NCBI GenBank assembly: GCA_044223665.1
Contig: JBGALT010000007.1
Coordinates: 39,026 to 103,025, forward strand
Length of the DNA: 64,000 nt
Direction of reading: 5' to 3'
DNA from: JBBSAT01 sp044223665
GTDB taxonomy: Bacteria > Myxococcota_A > Polyangia > Polyangiales > Sandaracinaceae
Both the position numbers and the translations under genes were made by a program. Each line of letters starts with the position of its first letter. The stretch's first letter is position 1. Shown one piece after another: positions 40,636 through 48,846 of this stretch. A model generated the notes under the pieces. It had not been told where the DNA came from and did not search any database. It saw nothing but the letters and a program-made list of their open reading frames with translations.

Positions 40636-42456
40636 ATGCGCTTCTCCACCGTGGCTCGGGCTCTCGCGATCTCCTTTCTTCTCTGTGCCCCCGCATGCAC
40701 GGTCGGCCGCTCGGCCGCGGCGGACGGCGGCCCCGGGACCGGCTCCGACGTCGGCACCGGCGGCGCATGCACCGGCAGCGGCACGCGCTGCACCGGGGTC
40801 GTGTTCGAGCGGTGCGAAGCCGGCGCGTGGACGACGGCCGCCACCTGCGACGGCGCGAGCCAGGTCTGCGACCCGACCGCCGGCTGCATCGAGCCGAGCC
40901 CCTGCCAGCGCGCGGCGCTCGAGCGCTCCAGCATGGGCTGCGAGTACTTCGCCGTGGACCTGCCGCAGCCGCGCGTCACGTCGTGGCCGCTGGTGCTCGG
41001 GCATCCGTGGAGCGCCGAGTGGGGCGTCGCGATCTCGAACCCGTGGCCGGATCCGGCCGACATCCGCATCACGCGCAACGACGCGGCGCCCGGCAGCGGC
41101 GTGACCGAGACCGTGGTCATCGAGGCGAGCCTCGCCGGCAACACCGTGCAGCTGTTCCCGCTGCCGACGCGCGAGGTCGACGGGCTCGCCGACGACCAGG
41201 GACCGCCGAGCCACTCGGCCGTGACGAACGGTGCGTACCGGATCACGAGCACGCTGCCGACGGTCGCCTACCAGTTCAACCCGCTCGCCAACCAGGACAT
41301 CTTCTCGGACGACGCTTCTCTGCTCGTTCCCGTGCACTCCCTCGACGAGAGCTATCTCGCGATCGGGTGGCCTGGGCGCGGCGACGACGGGCCCGGCAAC
41401 GTGCCGGCCGACAACCGCTCCTTCCTCACCATCGTCGCGACCGAGCCGGACACCCACGTCCGCTTGGTGCCGAGCACGGCCGTCCAGCCGGGCGACGGTG
41501 TGCCCGCGCTCGCAGCGGGCGAGCCCCTCGAGGTCGCCCTCGACCAGTTCGGCGTGCTCCACGTCCAGGGCGCCGACGTCGCCACCGCGGGGCCCACCGA
41601 CTTCACGGGCTCGCTCGTGGTGGCCGATCGGAGGGTCGCGGTCTTCTCCGGTGTCGAGGCGATCAACATCAGCCCGCCGAACGACAGCTCGTGCTGCGCC
41701 GACCACCTCGAGGAGCAGCTCTTGCCGCGCTCGTCGCTCGGCGCGGACTACGCGGTGGTGCGTTCGGCCGTGCGCCGCCCCTCGAGCGTCGGCGCGCCGG
41801 AGGAGGACTACTTCAAGGTCCTCGCGATCGAGGACGGCACGACGGTGACGACCTCGCTCCCCGGCGGCGACGCGTCGTTCGCGCTCGCGCGAGGCGAGGC
41901 GCGGCTGATCTACACGGCCTCGAGCTTCACGCTCACCGCCACGCATCCCGTCGTCGTCGCGCAGTTCCTCGTGAGCGGCGAGGCCATCCACCCGCCCGTC
42001 GAGGACCCGTTCACGCACGAGGTGATCGATGCCGGCGAGCAGATCGGGGATCCCTCGTTCCTCACGGTTCCGCCGGTCGCCCAGTTCCGGAGCGAGTACC
42101 GCTTCGTCGTCCCGAGCGGCTACGCGAACGACTACGCGAACATCGCCGCGCCCGTCGGCGCGACGCTGACCATCGACGACGCGCCAGCGTCGTGCACGCG
42201 CGCCGCGCTGGGCGAGGTGATGGGCAGCACCTACGAGGCGCTCCACTGCACGCTCGGGGACGGCCAGCACCACCTCGTCGCGAGCGCGCCGGTCGGCCTG
42301 CTCGTCGAGGGCTGGGGCGAGGGCGTGGTTTCCTACGGCTACACCGGCGGCATGGACTTCGAGCCGATCAACACCGAGTGCTCGAGCGACGGCGAGTGCC
42401 CGGGCGGCGAGTTCTGTAGCGGCGGCTACTGCGCCCCCGTCATCGACGTGTTCTGA
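40636..42456 (+). CDS. IgGFc-binding-domain-like secreted lipoprotein
   Basis: 606 aa from ATG 40636. The lipobox is LLCAPAC (about 22). A short linker leads to a Cys region (CTGSGTRCTGVVFERC). A beta-rich domain of about 470 aa follows with SDDASLLVPVHSLDESYLAIGWPG, SFLTIVATEPDTHVRLVPS, VFSGVEAINI, HLEEQLLPRSSLGADYAVV and HPVVVAQFLVSGEA, the pattern of the IgGFc-binding N-terminal family (PF17517) common in myxobacteria. The end CSSDGECPGGEFCSGGYC is a Cys knot. It is probably a surface adhesin. It is controlled from the divergent region shared with the FHA-sigma54 activator. Confidence 0.85.
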   Translation: MRFSTVARALAISFLLCAPACTVGRSAAADGGPGTGSDVGTGGACTGSGTRCTGVVFERCEAGAWTTAATCDGASQVCDPTAGCIEPSPCQRAALERSSMGCEYFAVDLPQPRVTSWPLVLGHPWSAEWGVAISNPWPDPADIRITRNDAAPGSGVTETVVIEASLAGNTVQLFPLPTREVDGLADDQGPPSHSAVTNGAYRITSTLPTVAYQFNPLANQDIFSDDASLLVPVHSLDESYLAIGWPGRGDDGPGNVPADNRSFLTIVATEPDTHVRLVPSTAVQPGDGVPALAAGEPLEVALDQFGVLHVQGADVATAGPTDFTGSLVVADRRVAVFSGVEAINISPPNDSSCCADHLEEQLLPRSSLGADYAVVRSAVRRPSSVGAPEEDYFKVLAIEDGTTVTTSLPGGDASFALARGEARLIYTASSFTLTATHPVVVAQFLVSGEAIHPPVEDPFTHEVIDAGEQIGDPSFLTVPPVAQFRSEYRFVVPSGYANDYANIAAPVGATLTIDDAPASCTRAALGEVMGSTYEALHCTLGDGQHHLVASAPVGLLVEGWGEGVVSYGYTGGMDFEPINTECSSDGECPGGEFCSGGYCAPVIDVF

Positions 42457-43115
42457 CCTCCGTCGGCGAGCGGCTCGTGCGCGCTCGTCAGGTACGCCTC
42501 GAGCGTCGACAGGTCGAGGAACGTCGGCACGTGGCGCGCGATCCGCAGCACGTTCACGAGCGCGCGCGGCCCGCGGCCGAAGAGGCGGAGCGTGGTGAGG
42601 TCCGCGAGCGAGGCGAAGTCCTCGGTGACGATTCCGTCCCACGGAGCCGCGCTCGGCACGAGCGGAGCCCGCACGACGTTCCGCACGTAGCCGACCACCG
42701 GGTGGATCTCGAGCGTCATCGCCGTGTGCTCCTCGTGCCAGCGACGGAGGAACAGCTCCGGCGAGACGCGCGGCGCGCGACGGAAGAGCGTGACCAGCGT
42801 CGCTGCGGCCTCGCTGCGGCGCGGAACCGGGACGGTCTCGTCGACCGCGTAGCCTTCGAGCGTCCCGGGAAGCGTCGCCAGGCGGCGGCCCGCCTCGGCG
42901 AGCGCCGCCTCCTCGCCGTGCACCGAGACGAGCGCCATCGGCGTGCGACGAAAGGGGACCAGCGAGACCCTCGGCGGGACGAGCGTCGTCGTGTGGACCA
43001 CGAGGCCGGCGATCCCGGTGCCGTCCAGGCGCCTCTCCACCGCGTCTCGCCCCGCCCGCGCGAAGATGCGGATCTCGCTCTCCGGCGGGCGCCACACGTA
43101 GACGTGCTTGTCCAC
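42426..43115 (-). CDS. EthD/ferredoxin-like domain protein
   Basis: 229 aa from GTG 43115 (VDKHVYVWRPPESE). It contains two related halves. The first has VRPPESEIRIFAR-type sequence. The second, TLVTLFRRAPRVSPELFLRRWHEEHTAMTLEI, is the EthD signature (F-x-R-x-WHExHT). EthD-like dimeric ferredoxin folds bind or isomerise small molecules. The C-terminal 31 bp overlap the 3' end of the convergent lipoprotein gene. The cofactor or substrate is unknown. Confidence 0.75.
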   Translation of the reverse strand: MDKHVYVWRPPESEIRIFARAGRDAVERRLDGTGIAGLVVHTTTLVPPRVSLVPFRRTPMALVSVHGEEAALAEAGRRLATLPGTLEGYAVDETVPVPRRSEAAATLVTLFRRAPRVSPELFLRRWHEEHTAMTLEIHPVVGYVRNVVRAPLVPSAAPWDGIVTEDFASLADLTTLRLFGRGPRALVNVLRIARHVPTFLDLSTLEAYLTSAHEPLADGGQNTSMTGAQ

Positions 43116-43125
43116 GGAGCCGAAT

Positions 43126-43647
43126 CTACCCGCTCGCGGGCCGGGCGAGGCCCTCAGCGAGCGATGCGCGCGATGCCGTCGGGCAGCGACCAGCCGTAGG
43201 CCACCACGACCACGGGCTTGGTGCCGAAGAACGTCCACGTGCGCGAGAGCTCGAGAGCGCGGTCACCGCGGCGTCGCTCATGCGGCTCGCGAACGCCTCG
43301 AGCAGTGCTCCCCCCGCGCCCAGCCCCTGGAAGTCCGGGAGCACGTAGAGCATGTCGAGGCGCGCCATCCTGCTGGCACCGCGATGGGCCGACCCGCTCG
43401 CGATCGCGACCACCGCGCCGGCGACCTCTGCCACGAGCACGACGTAGGTGGAAGAGGGCCGCGAGGACATGCCGATGCCGCGGAGCCATCGCGCGTGCGC
43501 GCGCGCCACCGACATGCCGGCGAGCAGCTCGGTCGGGAGCAAGCCGGCATAGGTGGCCTGCCAGGTCGTGACCTCGACGTGCGCGATCGCCTCGGCATCC
43601 TCCAAGGTGGCGTTGCGCACCAAGACCCCTGCGACCGCCCCGGCCAT
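43126..43647 (-). pseudogene. GNAT acetyltransferase, frameshifted near its C-terminus
   Basis: From ATG 43647 the first 130 residues are a normal GNAT: VRNATLEDAEAIAHVEVTTWQATYAGLL, LVAEVAGAVVAIASG, and the acetyl-CoA loop LYVLPDFQGLGAGGALLEAF. After MSDAAVTAL (about 43258) the frame turns to Ser/Arg/Trp-rich sequence ending at 43126. A neighbouring frame continues ELSRTWTFFGTKPVVVVAYGWSLPDG to 43154, matching the expected GNAT ending (GW-x-DG). A one-base change probably broke the gene, or the sequence has an error. Confidence 0.65.
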
Positions 43648-43745
43648 GCGATCGAGGCTACGCGCTGGGGCGCTCCGAGGCGAGCCGGCGCGGGAGCCGA
43701 GCCGCGCCTCTCGCCGTGCTCGTGCCTCGATGCATCGGGCGGCTC

Positions 43746-44834
43746 TCAATCACCCCGCCTGGCCGAGTGACGCGGCGCGCTCGCGGCCTGATCTCGGGCC
43801 GCGCGCAGGATCTTCCGCGTCAGCGTGGAGACACCGACGTCGCCCGGTGCGTCGGCGCGCACGAGGCGGCGCGCACGCGTGGCACGCGCGGCACGAACGG
43901 TCGCCACCCACACGCGGACGTCGAGGGCTCGATGGGTGAGCACGTGGGTCAGCGCCCCGCGTGCCTCGAGCGCGCGTGCCTCGAGCCCGTGCGCCTCGAG
44001 GGCGGCGGCCGGCGCGCTCGCGTCGTCCGCCTCGATCGAGGGCACGCCGAAGAGGCCCCCGAAGAGCGTGCCCTCGCCGCGCACGAGCCAGACGCGCTCG
44101 TCGCCAGCAGGCGAGGCGATCACGGCCGTCCACGTCACGGCCCGCGGGGCGCGCTTGGCGCGCGCGACCGGCAGCTCGGTCTCGCGCCCCGTGCGGCGCG
44201 CGACGCAGTCTCGCGCGAGCGGGCAGCTCTCGCAGCGCGGCGTCAGCGGGGTGCAGACGAGCGCGCCGAGCTCCATCAGCGCCTGGTTCAGCGCGCCCGG
44301 ACGCGGGCCGCGCACCCAGGTCTCGGCCTCGCGCCAGAGCCGCTCTTCGGTCTCGCGCTTGCCGAGCGGCGTCTCGATCCCGCCCAGGCGCGAGAGCACC
44401 CGCGCCACGTTCCCGTCGACGATCGGCTCCTGCCGATCGAAGGCGATCGAGCCGATCGCGCCCGCGGTGTAGCGACCGATCCCGGGCAGCGCGGCGCGCG
44501 CTTCAGGCGGCTCCGGGACCTGGCCCCCGTGCTCTTCGAGCACCACGCGCGCCCCGCGATGGAGCAGGCGCGCCCGTCGGTAGTACCCGAGCCCGCTCCA
44601 GAGCGAGAGCACCTCGTCCTCGCCGGCGCGGGCCAGGTGCGTGACCGTCGGGAAGCGCGCGAGGAAGCGCTCGAAGTACGGGATCACGGTCTCGACCCGC
44701 GTCTGCTGGAGCATGATCTCCGAGACCCAGATCGCGTACGGATCGCGCGTGCGCCGCCACGGGAGATCGCGCGCGCTCGCGTCGTACCAGCGGAGCAGGC
44801 GCTCGCGCGGCGATCCGCTCGCTCTGCGCGTCAC
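43746..44834 (-). CDS. mutY: A/G-specific adenine DNA glycosylase
   Basis: 362 aa from GTG 44834, overlapping the upstream stop (GTGA). Catalytic Glu39 in WVSEIMLQQT, helix-hairpin-helix ALPGIGRYTAGAIGSIAF, catalytic Asp in PIVDGNVARV and a [4Fe-4S] cluster C-x6-C-x2-C-x5-C (VCTPLTPRCESCPLARDC) are all present. The C-terminal NUDIX-like domain recognising 8-oxoguanine (WTAVIASPAGDERVWLVRGEG, FGGLFGVPSIE) follows. It removes A opposite 8-oxoG. It sits downstream of the TAXI protein gene in one transcript. Confidence 0.96.
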   Translation of the reverse strand: MTRRASGSPRERLLRWYDASARDLPWRRTRDPYAIWVSEIMLQQTRVETVIPYFERFLARFPTVTHLARAGEDEVLSLWSGLGYYRRARLLHRGARVVLEEHGGQVPEPPEARAALPGIGRYTAGAIGSIAFDRQEPIVDGNVARVLSRLGGIETPLGKRETEERLWREAETWVRGPRPGALNQALMELGALVCTPLTPRCESCPLARDCVARRTGRETELPVARAKRAPRAVTWTAVIASPAGDERVWLVRGEGTLFGGLFGVPSIEADDASAPAAALEAHGLEARALEARGALTHVLTHRALDVRVWVATVRAARATRARRLVRADAPGDVGVSTLTRKILRAARDQAASAPRHSARRGD

Positions 44835-46165
44835 GCCGGAGGCTCGTCCGTCCCGCGCGGGGTGGCGGGCTCGGCGGGAGCAGGCTCGGTCACCGCGGGC
44901 TGCGAGAGCTCGGCGATCCGCGCGGCCACGTACTGCTGCAGGATGACGAAGGACTCGTTGGGCTCGAGCTTCTCGGCGGCCAGCTCGGCGATGGCCCGAT
45001 CCCGCGCGGCGATGAGCTGCCGCACGGCCTCTCGTCGCTCGCCAGGCTCGCGCCGCGCTGCGCCCTGGGTCGCGATGGCGTGCACCTCGGCGATGCGCTC
45101 CTCGACGCGATCACGCCGGCTCACGCGGCGCCAGCTCTGCAGGGCGGTCAGGCCCGACCAGAAGATCGCCGCCAGCGTGAAGAAGAGGCTGATCTCGTCG
45201 GCGTAGCGCTGCACGAACGAGGGGTCGTCGCGCCGGTAGTAGCGGTCGGATCCGGCATGGAGCGCGTAGGGCGAGAGGCCGCGATCGAATTGCTCGGTCA
45301 GGTGCGCGAGCAGGCGCTGCTCGGCGGCGAGCTCGACCTTGTGATCGAAGAGCGACTCCGTGATGCGGTAGACGAGCTCCTCGTCCAGGCTCGCGCGGGC
45401 GACCAGGAGCGCGCGCACGGTGATCGTGCCGATGGGCTCGGTCGGTCGCGCGCCGTACGCATTGACCGGGATCGTCGCGACCGAGAAGTAAGGGGCATCG
45501 AGCCGGATGCCCTCGAGGGGGCCTCCCACGAGCCCTGGCGAGCCCAGCGAGAGCAGCTGCATGTCGCCGCGCGCGAGCAGCCGATCGACGATCGGCGTGC
45601 GCATGCCGGCCACGAAGAACGCCGCGTCGAGCTCGCCGCGCTCGAGCTGGTCGGCGGCATCGGTGGTGGTGGTGTTGCGGCGGTCGAGCTCGCCGTCGGC
45701 GATGCCGAAGTGATGCAGCACGGTCGCCGCGATGCTCTCGGTGCCGCTCCCGGCGGCGCCCACGCTCACGCGACGACCGCGGAGATCGAAGGGCGTCGCG
45801 ATCCCCGACCCGCTCCGCACGATCACCTGGAGCGTCTCTTCGTAGAGCACGGCGACGAGGCGCACGTGGCTCGAGGCCGGCACGTGGTTCGAGACGAGCG
45901 CGAGCTCGGCTTCCCCCCGATCGAGCATCTCGAGCGACGCGACGCTGCCCGGGCTCTCGATCGCCTCGAACGAAGCGCCGCGGACGTCGTGCGAGAAGCC
46001 GCTGGCCAGCGTCTCGCCCAGCGGCAGGAACGTGCCTCCCCGCATGCCGGTGGCGATGCGGACGTGAGTGCGGCGCGCACCGCCGCACGAGATCAGCACG
46101 AGCGCCAGCCCGAGCGCCGCGAGCAGGCGCGGCGTTCGCGACGTGGGGGCTCGGTCCGTCTTCAC
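44831..46165 (-). CDS. TAXI-family solute-binding lipoprotein with C-terminal membrane helix
   Basis: 444 aa from GTG 46165. The lipobox is LALVLISC. The TAXI/TRAP binding domain is about 30-320: VRIATGMRGGTFLPLGETLASGF, FEAIESPGSVASLEML, VSNHVPASSHVRLVAVLYEETLQVIVR, LRGRRVSVGAAGSGTESIA and LDAAFFVAGMRTPIVDRLL. Then comes a membrane helix (LFFTLAAIFWSGLTALQSW) and a charged helical tail of about 100 aa ending PAVTEPAPAEPATP. TAXI proteins bind organic acids for TRAP transporters, but no TRAP membrane subunit is nearby. The membrane-crossing tail suggests signalling instead. It is divergent from the kinase at 46269. Confidence 0.84.
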   Translation of the reverse strand: MKTDRAPTSRTPRLLAALGLALVLISCGGARRTHVRIATGMRGGTFLPLGETLASGFSHDVRGASFEAIESPGSVASLEMLDRGEAELALVSNHVPASSHVRLVAVLYEETLQVIVRSGSGIATPFDLRGRRVSVGAAGSGTESIAATVLHHFGIADGELDRRNTTTTDAADQLERGELDAAFFVAGMRTPIVDRLLARGDMQLLSLGSPGLVGGPLEGIRLDAPYFSVATIPVNAYGARPTEPIGTITVRALLVARASLDEELVYRITESLFDHKVELAAEQRLLAHLTEQFDRGLSPYALHAGSDRYYRRDDPSFVQRYADEISLFFTLAAIFWSGLTALQSWRRVSRRDRVEERIAEVHAIATQGAARREPGERREAVRQLIAARDRAIAELAAEKLEPNESFVILQQYVAARIAELSQPAVTEPAPAEPATPRGTDEPPA

Positions 46166-46268
46166 GCACGAACCTCTATCACGAGGCGCTCGGTGCCCGA
46201 CGAAAACCGCGATCCGGCGCGCTCCGGCGTGCAGAACCGGGCCGCGCTTCGCGATACGCTGCGCCCCC

Positions 46269-48215
46269 ATGAGCGACATGCGGCAGGCCCCTCCGAACGA
46301 TGCTCTCGCACCGACGCTCCACTCGCCCTCCGGCGCGGCGCTCGCCGAGACGCTGATCGTGTCGAGCGGCGGCTCCTCGATCCCGAGCCAGGTCGACGGC
46401 GCGGGCGTGGACCTGCGCGAGAGCGCGTTCGATCGACGCTACGAGGCCCGCTCGATGCTCGGCCAGGGAGGCATGGGCGAGGTGATGCTCTGCCGGGACC
46501 GCACGATCGGGCGCGACGTCGCGCTCAAGCGAATCAAGGGCGAGGGCGAGAGCGGCGCGGGCGCAGCGGTGATCGAGCGCTTCGTGCGCGAGGCGCGGGT
46601 GCAGGGGCAGCTCGAGCACCCCGCCGTGGTCCCCGTGCACGACCTCGGGATCGCGCCCGACGGTCGCACGTACTTCACCATGAAGCGGGTCCGGGGCGAC
46701 GCGCTCGATGCGATCGTCCGCGCGCTGGCCGATGGCGATCCGGAGATGCGCGCGCGCTTCGGGCGCCGGCGTCTGCTCGACGCGTTCCGCACCGTCTGCC
46801 TCGCCATCGACTTCGCGCACGCGCGCGGCGTGCTCCATCGCGATCTCAAGCCGGCCAACATCATGCTCGGCGAGTTCGGCGAGGTGCACGTGCTCGACTG
46901 GGGCGTGGCCAAGGTGCTCTCGATGCCGAGCGACCCCGAGGGCCACGACGCGGGCCGGGTGGAGATCGACTCCAGGGGCGAGGCGACGATGGTCGGCTCG
47001 TTGATGGGAACGCCCGGGTACATGGCGCCCGAGCAAGCGCAGGGCCGCATCGACGTCCTCGACGCGCGGAGCGACGTCTACGCGCTCGGGGTGATCCTCT
47101 TCGACCTGCTCTACCTCGAGCCGCTGCACCGAGGGAACGCCATCGGGCGGCTCACGAGCACGATGCAGCCGGCGGTGTTCGAAGGCCGCGCCCGGCGCGC
47201 CGACGTGCCGCCCGAGCTCGAGGCGATCTGCCGGCGGGCCGTCTCGCTCGCGCGTGAGGAGCGCTACGCGAGCGCGCGCGAGCTCGCCGAGGCGCTCGAG
47301 CGCTATCTCGACGGCGAGCGCGACGAGGCGCGCCGGCGCGAGCTCGCCCGCGAGCACGTCGAGCGCGCCGAGGCGATCCTGCGTGACGCGGGCCGCACGA
47401 AGGGAGCGGCGCCCCCGGCCGAGGCGATGCGCGAGCTCGGCCGAGCGCTCGCGCTCGATCCCACGCACGCCGGCGCGCTGACGACCCTCGAGCGCCTCCT
47501 CACCGACGTTCCCGACGAGCTGCCGGAAGGCGCGGCCCGCGAGCTGGCCGAGCGCGCGCGGTCGCGTCGCACGAACGTGCTGCGCGCCACCGCCATGCGG
47601 ACGCTCACCTGGCTCCTGGCGATGCCGCTCGTGGTCGCGTTCGGCGTCACGAACTGGGCGTACGGCGCGACCGCGATCGCGGCGGTGCTCGGAACGGCGC
47701 TGCTCGCGATGGGGATCTGGCGCACGAAGCGGACGGGCGACGCGGCCTTCTTCACGTTCTACGTCGCGAGCGTCGTCACGATCGGTACGCTCAGCCTGAT
47801 CTTCGGCCCGCTCGTGCTCGTTCCCGGCTTCGTCGTGACGAACGCGATGTTCTTCGCGCTCGACGCGCCGCGCGAGGTCCGCAAGTGGGTGGTCGCCCTG
47901 GGCCTGTGCGCGATCGTCGTGCCCTACGCGGCCGAGCTCGCCGGCGTCCTGCCCGCGCCCTACGAGTTCACGAGCGACGGCGCGATGATCGTGCGCTCGC
48001 CCATGGTGCGCTTCGACCCCTGGCTCACACCGCTCTTCCTGTTCCTCACGAGCCTGTCGCTGGTCGTCACCCCGACGCTGCTCTTGGGCCGCTTCAAGGA
48101 CGAGCTCGTCGCGGCCGAGCGGCGCGTGATCTCGAGCGCTTGGCACTTGCGTCAGCTCTTGCCACGCGAGACGGCGCCCGCGAGCGAGAGCGAGAGCGAG
48201 AGCGAGAGCGCGTGA
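46269..48215 (+). CDS. Membrane Ser/Thr protein kinase with C-terminal helices
   Basis: 648 aa from ATG 46269. The kinase domain (about 57-330) has LGQGGMGEVMLC, ALKRIKGEGE, HRDLKPANIML and LDWGVAK (DWG where DFG is usual, a common variant in this group), and TPGYMAPEQ. Residues 345-420 resemble a tetratricopeptide-like stretch (AMRELGRALALDPTHAGAL). Five or six helices follow (about 440-620). The C-terminus is a (Glu-Ser)n tail. The stop overlaps the next gene (GTGA). Targets are unknown; the nearest partner is the divergent TAXI lipoprotein. Confidence 0.9.
   Translation: MSDMRQAPPNDALAPTLHSPSGAALAETLIVSSGGSSIPSQVDGAGVDLRESAFDRRYEARSMLGQGGMGEVMLCRDRTIGRDVALKRIKGEGESGAGAAVIERFVREARVQGQLEHPAVVPVHDLGIAPDGRTYFTMKRVRGDALDAIVRALADGDPEMRARFGRRRLLDAFRTVCLAIDFAHARGVLHRDLKPANIMLGEFGEVHVLDWGVAKVLSMPSDPEGHDAGRVEIDSRGEATMVGSLMGTPGYMAPEQAQGRIDVLDARSDVYALGVILFDLLYLEPLHRGNAIGRLTSTMQPAVFEGRARRADVPPELEAICRRAVSLAREERYASARELAEALERYLDGERDEARRRELAREHVERAEAILRDAGRTKGAAPPAEAMRELGRALALDPTHAGALTTLERLLTDVPDELPEGAARELAERARSRRTNVLRATAMRTLTWLLAMPLVVAFGVTNWAYGATAIAAVLGTALLAMGIWRTKRTGDAAFFTFYVASVVTIGTLSLIFGPLVLVPGFVVTNAMFFALDAPREVRKWVVALGLCAIVVPYAAELAGVLPAPYEFTSDGAMIVRSPMVRFDPWLTPLFLFLTSLSLVVTPTLLLGRFKDELVAAERRVISSAWHLRQLLPRETAPASESESESESA
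48182..48211 (+). repeat. 6-bp tandem repeat at the kinase C-terminus
   Basis: Five units of GAGCGA encode alternating Glu-Ser residues at the end of the kinase. A change in unit number would keep the frame and vary the length of the acidic tail. Confidence 0.9.
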
Positions 48216-48724
48216 GCCTCTTCGTCTCCGTCGTGTCGATCCCGGCGCTGATCGCGTTCGTGCTCGTGCCAATCGCGCTCGTCGTCTGGGGACGCTCGCT
48301 GCCAGCCGACCACGAGGCTTCGGCGAGCGCGCACGTGCGGGCAGCGCCGGATCGCGTGCACGCGCTGCTCGCCGACGTGCGGGCGATCCCCAAGTGGCGG
48401 CGGACGGTGCGCCGCGTGGACATCGTGGCCGAGGAGCCGCGGCTCCGCTTCCGCGAGCACGGCGCCCAGGGGACGCTCGAGCTCGAGGTAGCGGAGAAGT
48501 CGCCCGCGAGCTTGGTGCTGCGCACGGCACCGGCGCGCCGGATGGTCTTCGAGGGGAGCTGGACGTACACGCTCGTCCCCGAAGACGACGGCACGCGCGT
48601 GACCCTGACCGAGCGTGGATCGGTGCGCTCGCCGCTCGCACGCGTCTTCTCCAAGTACGTGCTGGGCCACCGGACACACGTGGAGCGGACGATCGCCGCC
48701 CTGGTGCAGCGCTTCGCGCGCTGA
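48212..48724 (+). CDS. SRPBCC (START/polyketide-cyclase-like) protein with membrane anchor
   Basis: 170 aa from GTG 48212, overlapping the kinase stop. An N-terminal helix (LFVSVVSIPALIAFVLVPIALVVWG) is followed by an SRPBCC fold: ASASAHVRAAPDRVHALLADVRAIPKWRRTV, LELEVAEKSPASLVLRT, FEGSWTYTLVPEDDGTRVTLTERG, VLGHRTHVERTIAAL. These bind hydrophobic ligands in a deep pocket. It is translationally coupled to the membrane kinase and may be its ligand-sensing partner (inference). Confidence 0.82.
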   Translation: MSLFVSVVSIPALIAFVLVPIALVVWGRSLPADHEASASAHVRAAPDRVHALLADVRAIPKWRRTVRRVDIVAEEPRLRFREHGAQGTLELEVAEKSPASLVLRTAPARRMVFEGSWTYTLVPEDDGTRVTLTERGSVRSPLARVFSKYVLGHRTHVERTIAALVQRFAR

Positions 48725-48846
48725 CCTTCATTTGCCTACACGCGCGCTGAGCGCCCTCCATTGACTCGTGCTTCGGCGCACTGAGAATCTGGTCTCGCGT
48801 GAAGAGCGCGTCGGTCAGGGCGTCCGACGATTCCGTGGGCGGTGCG

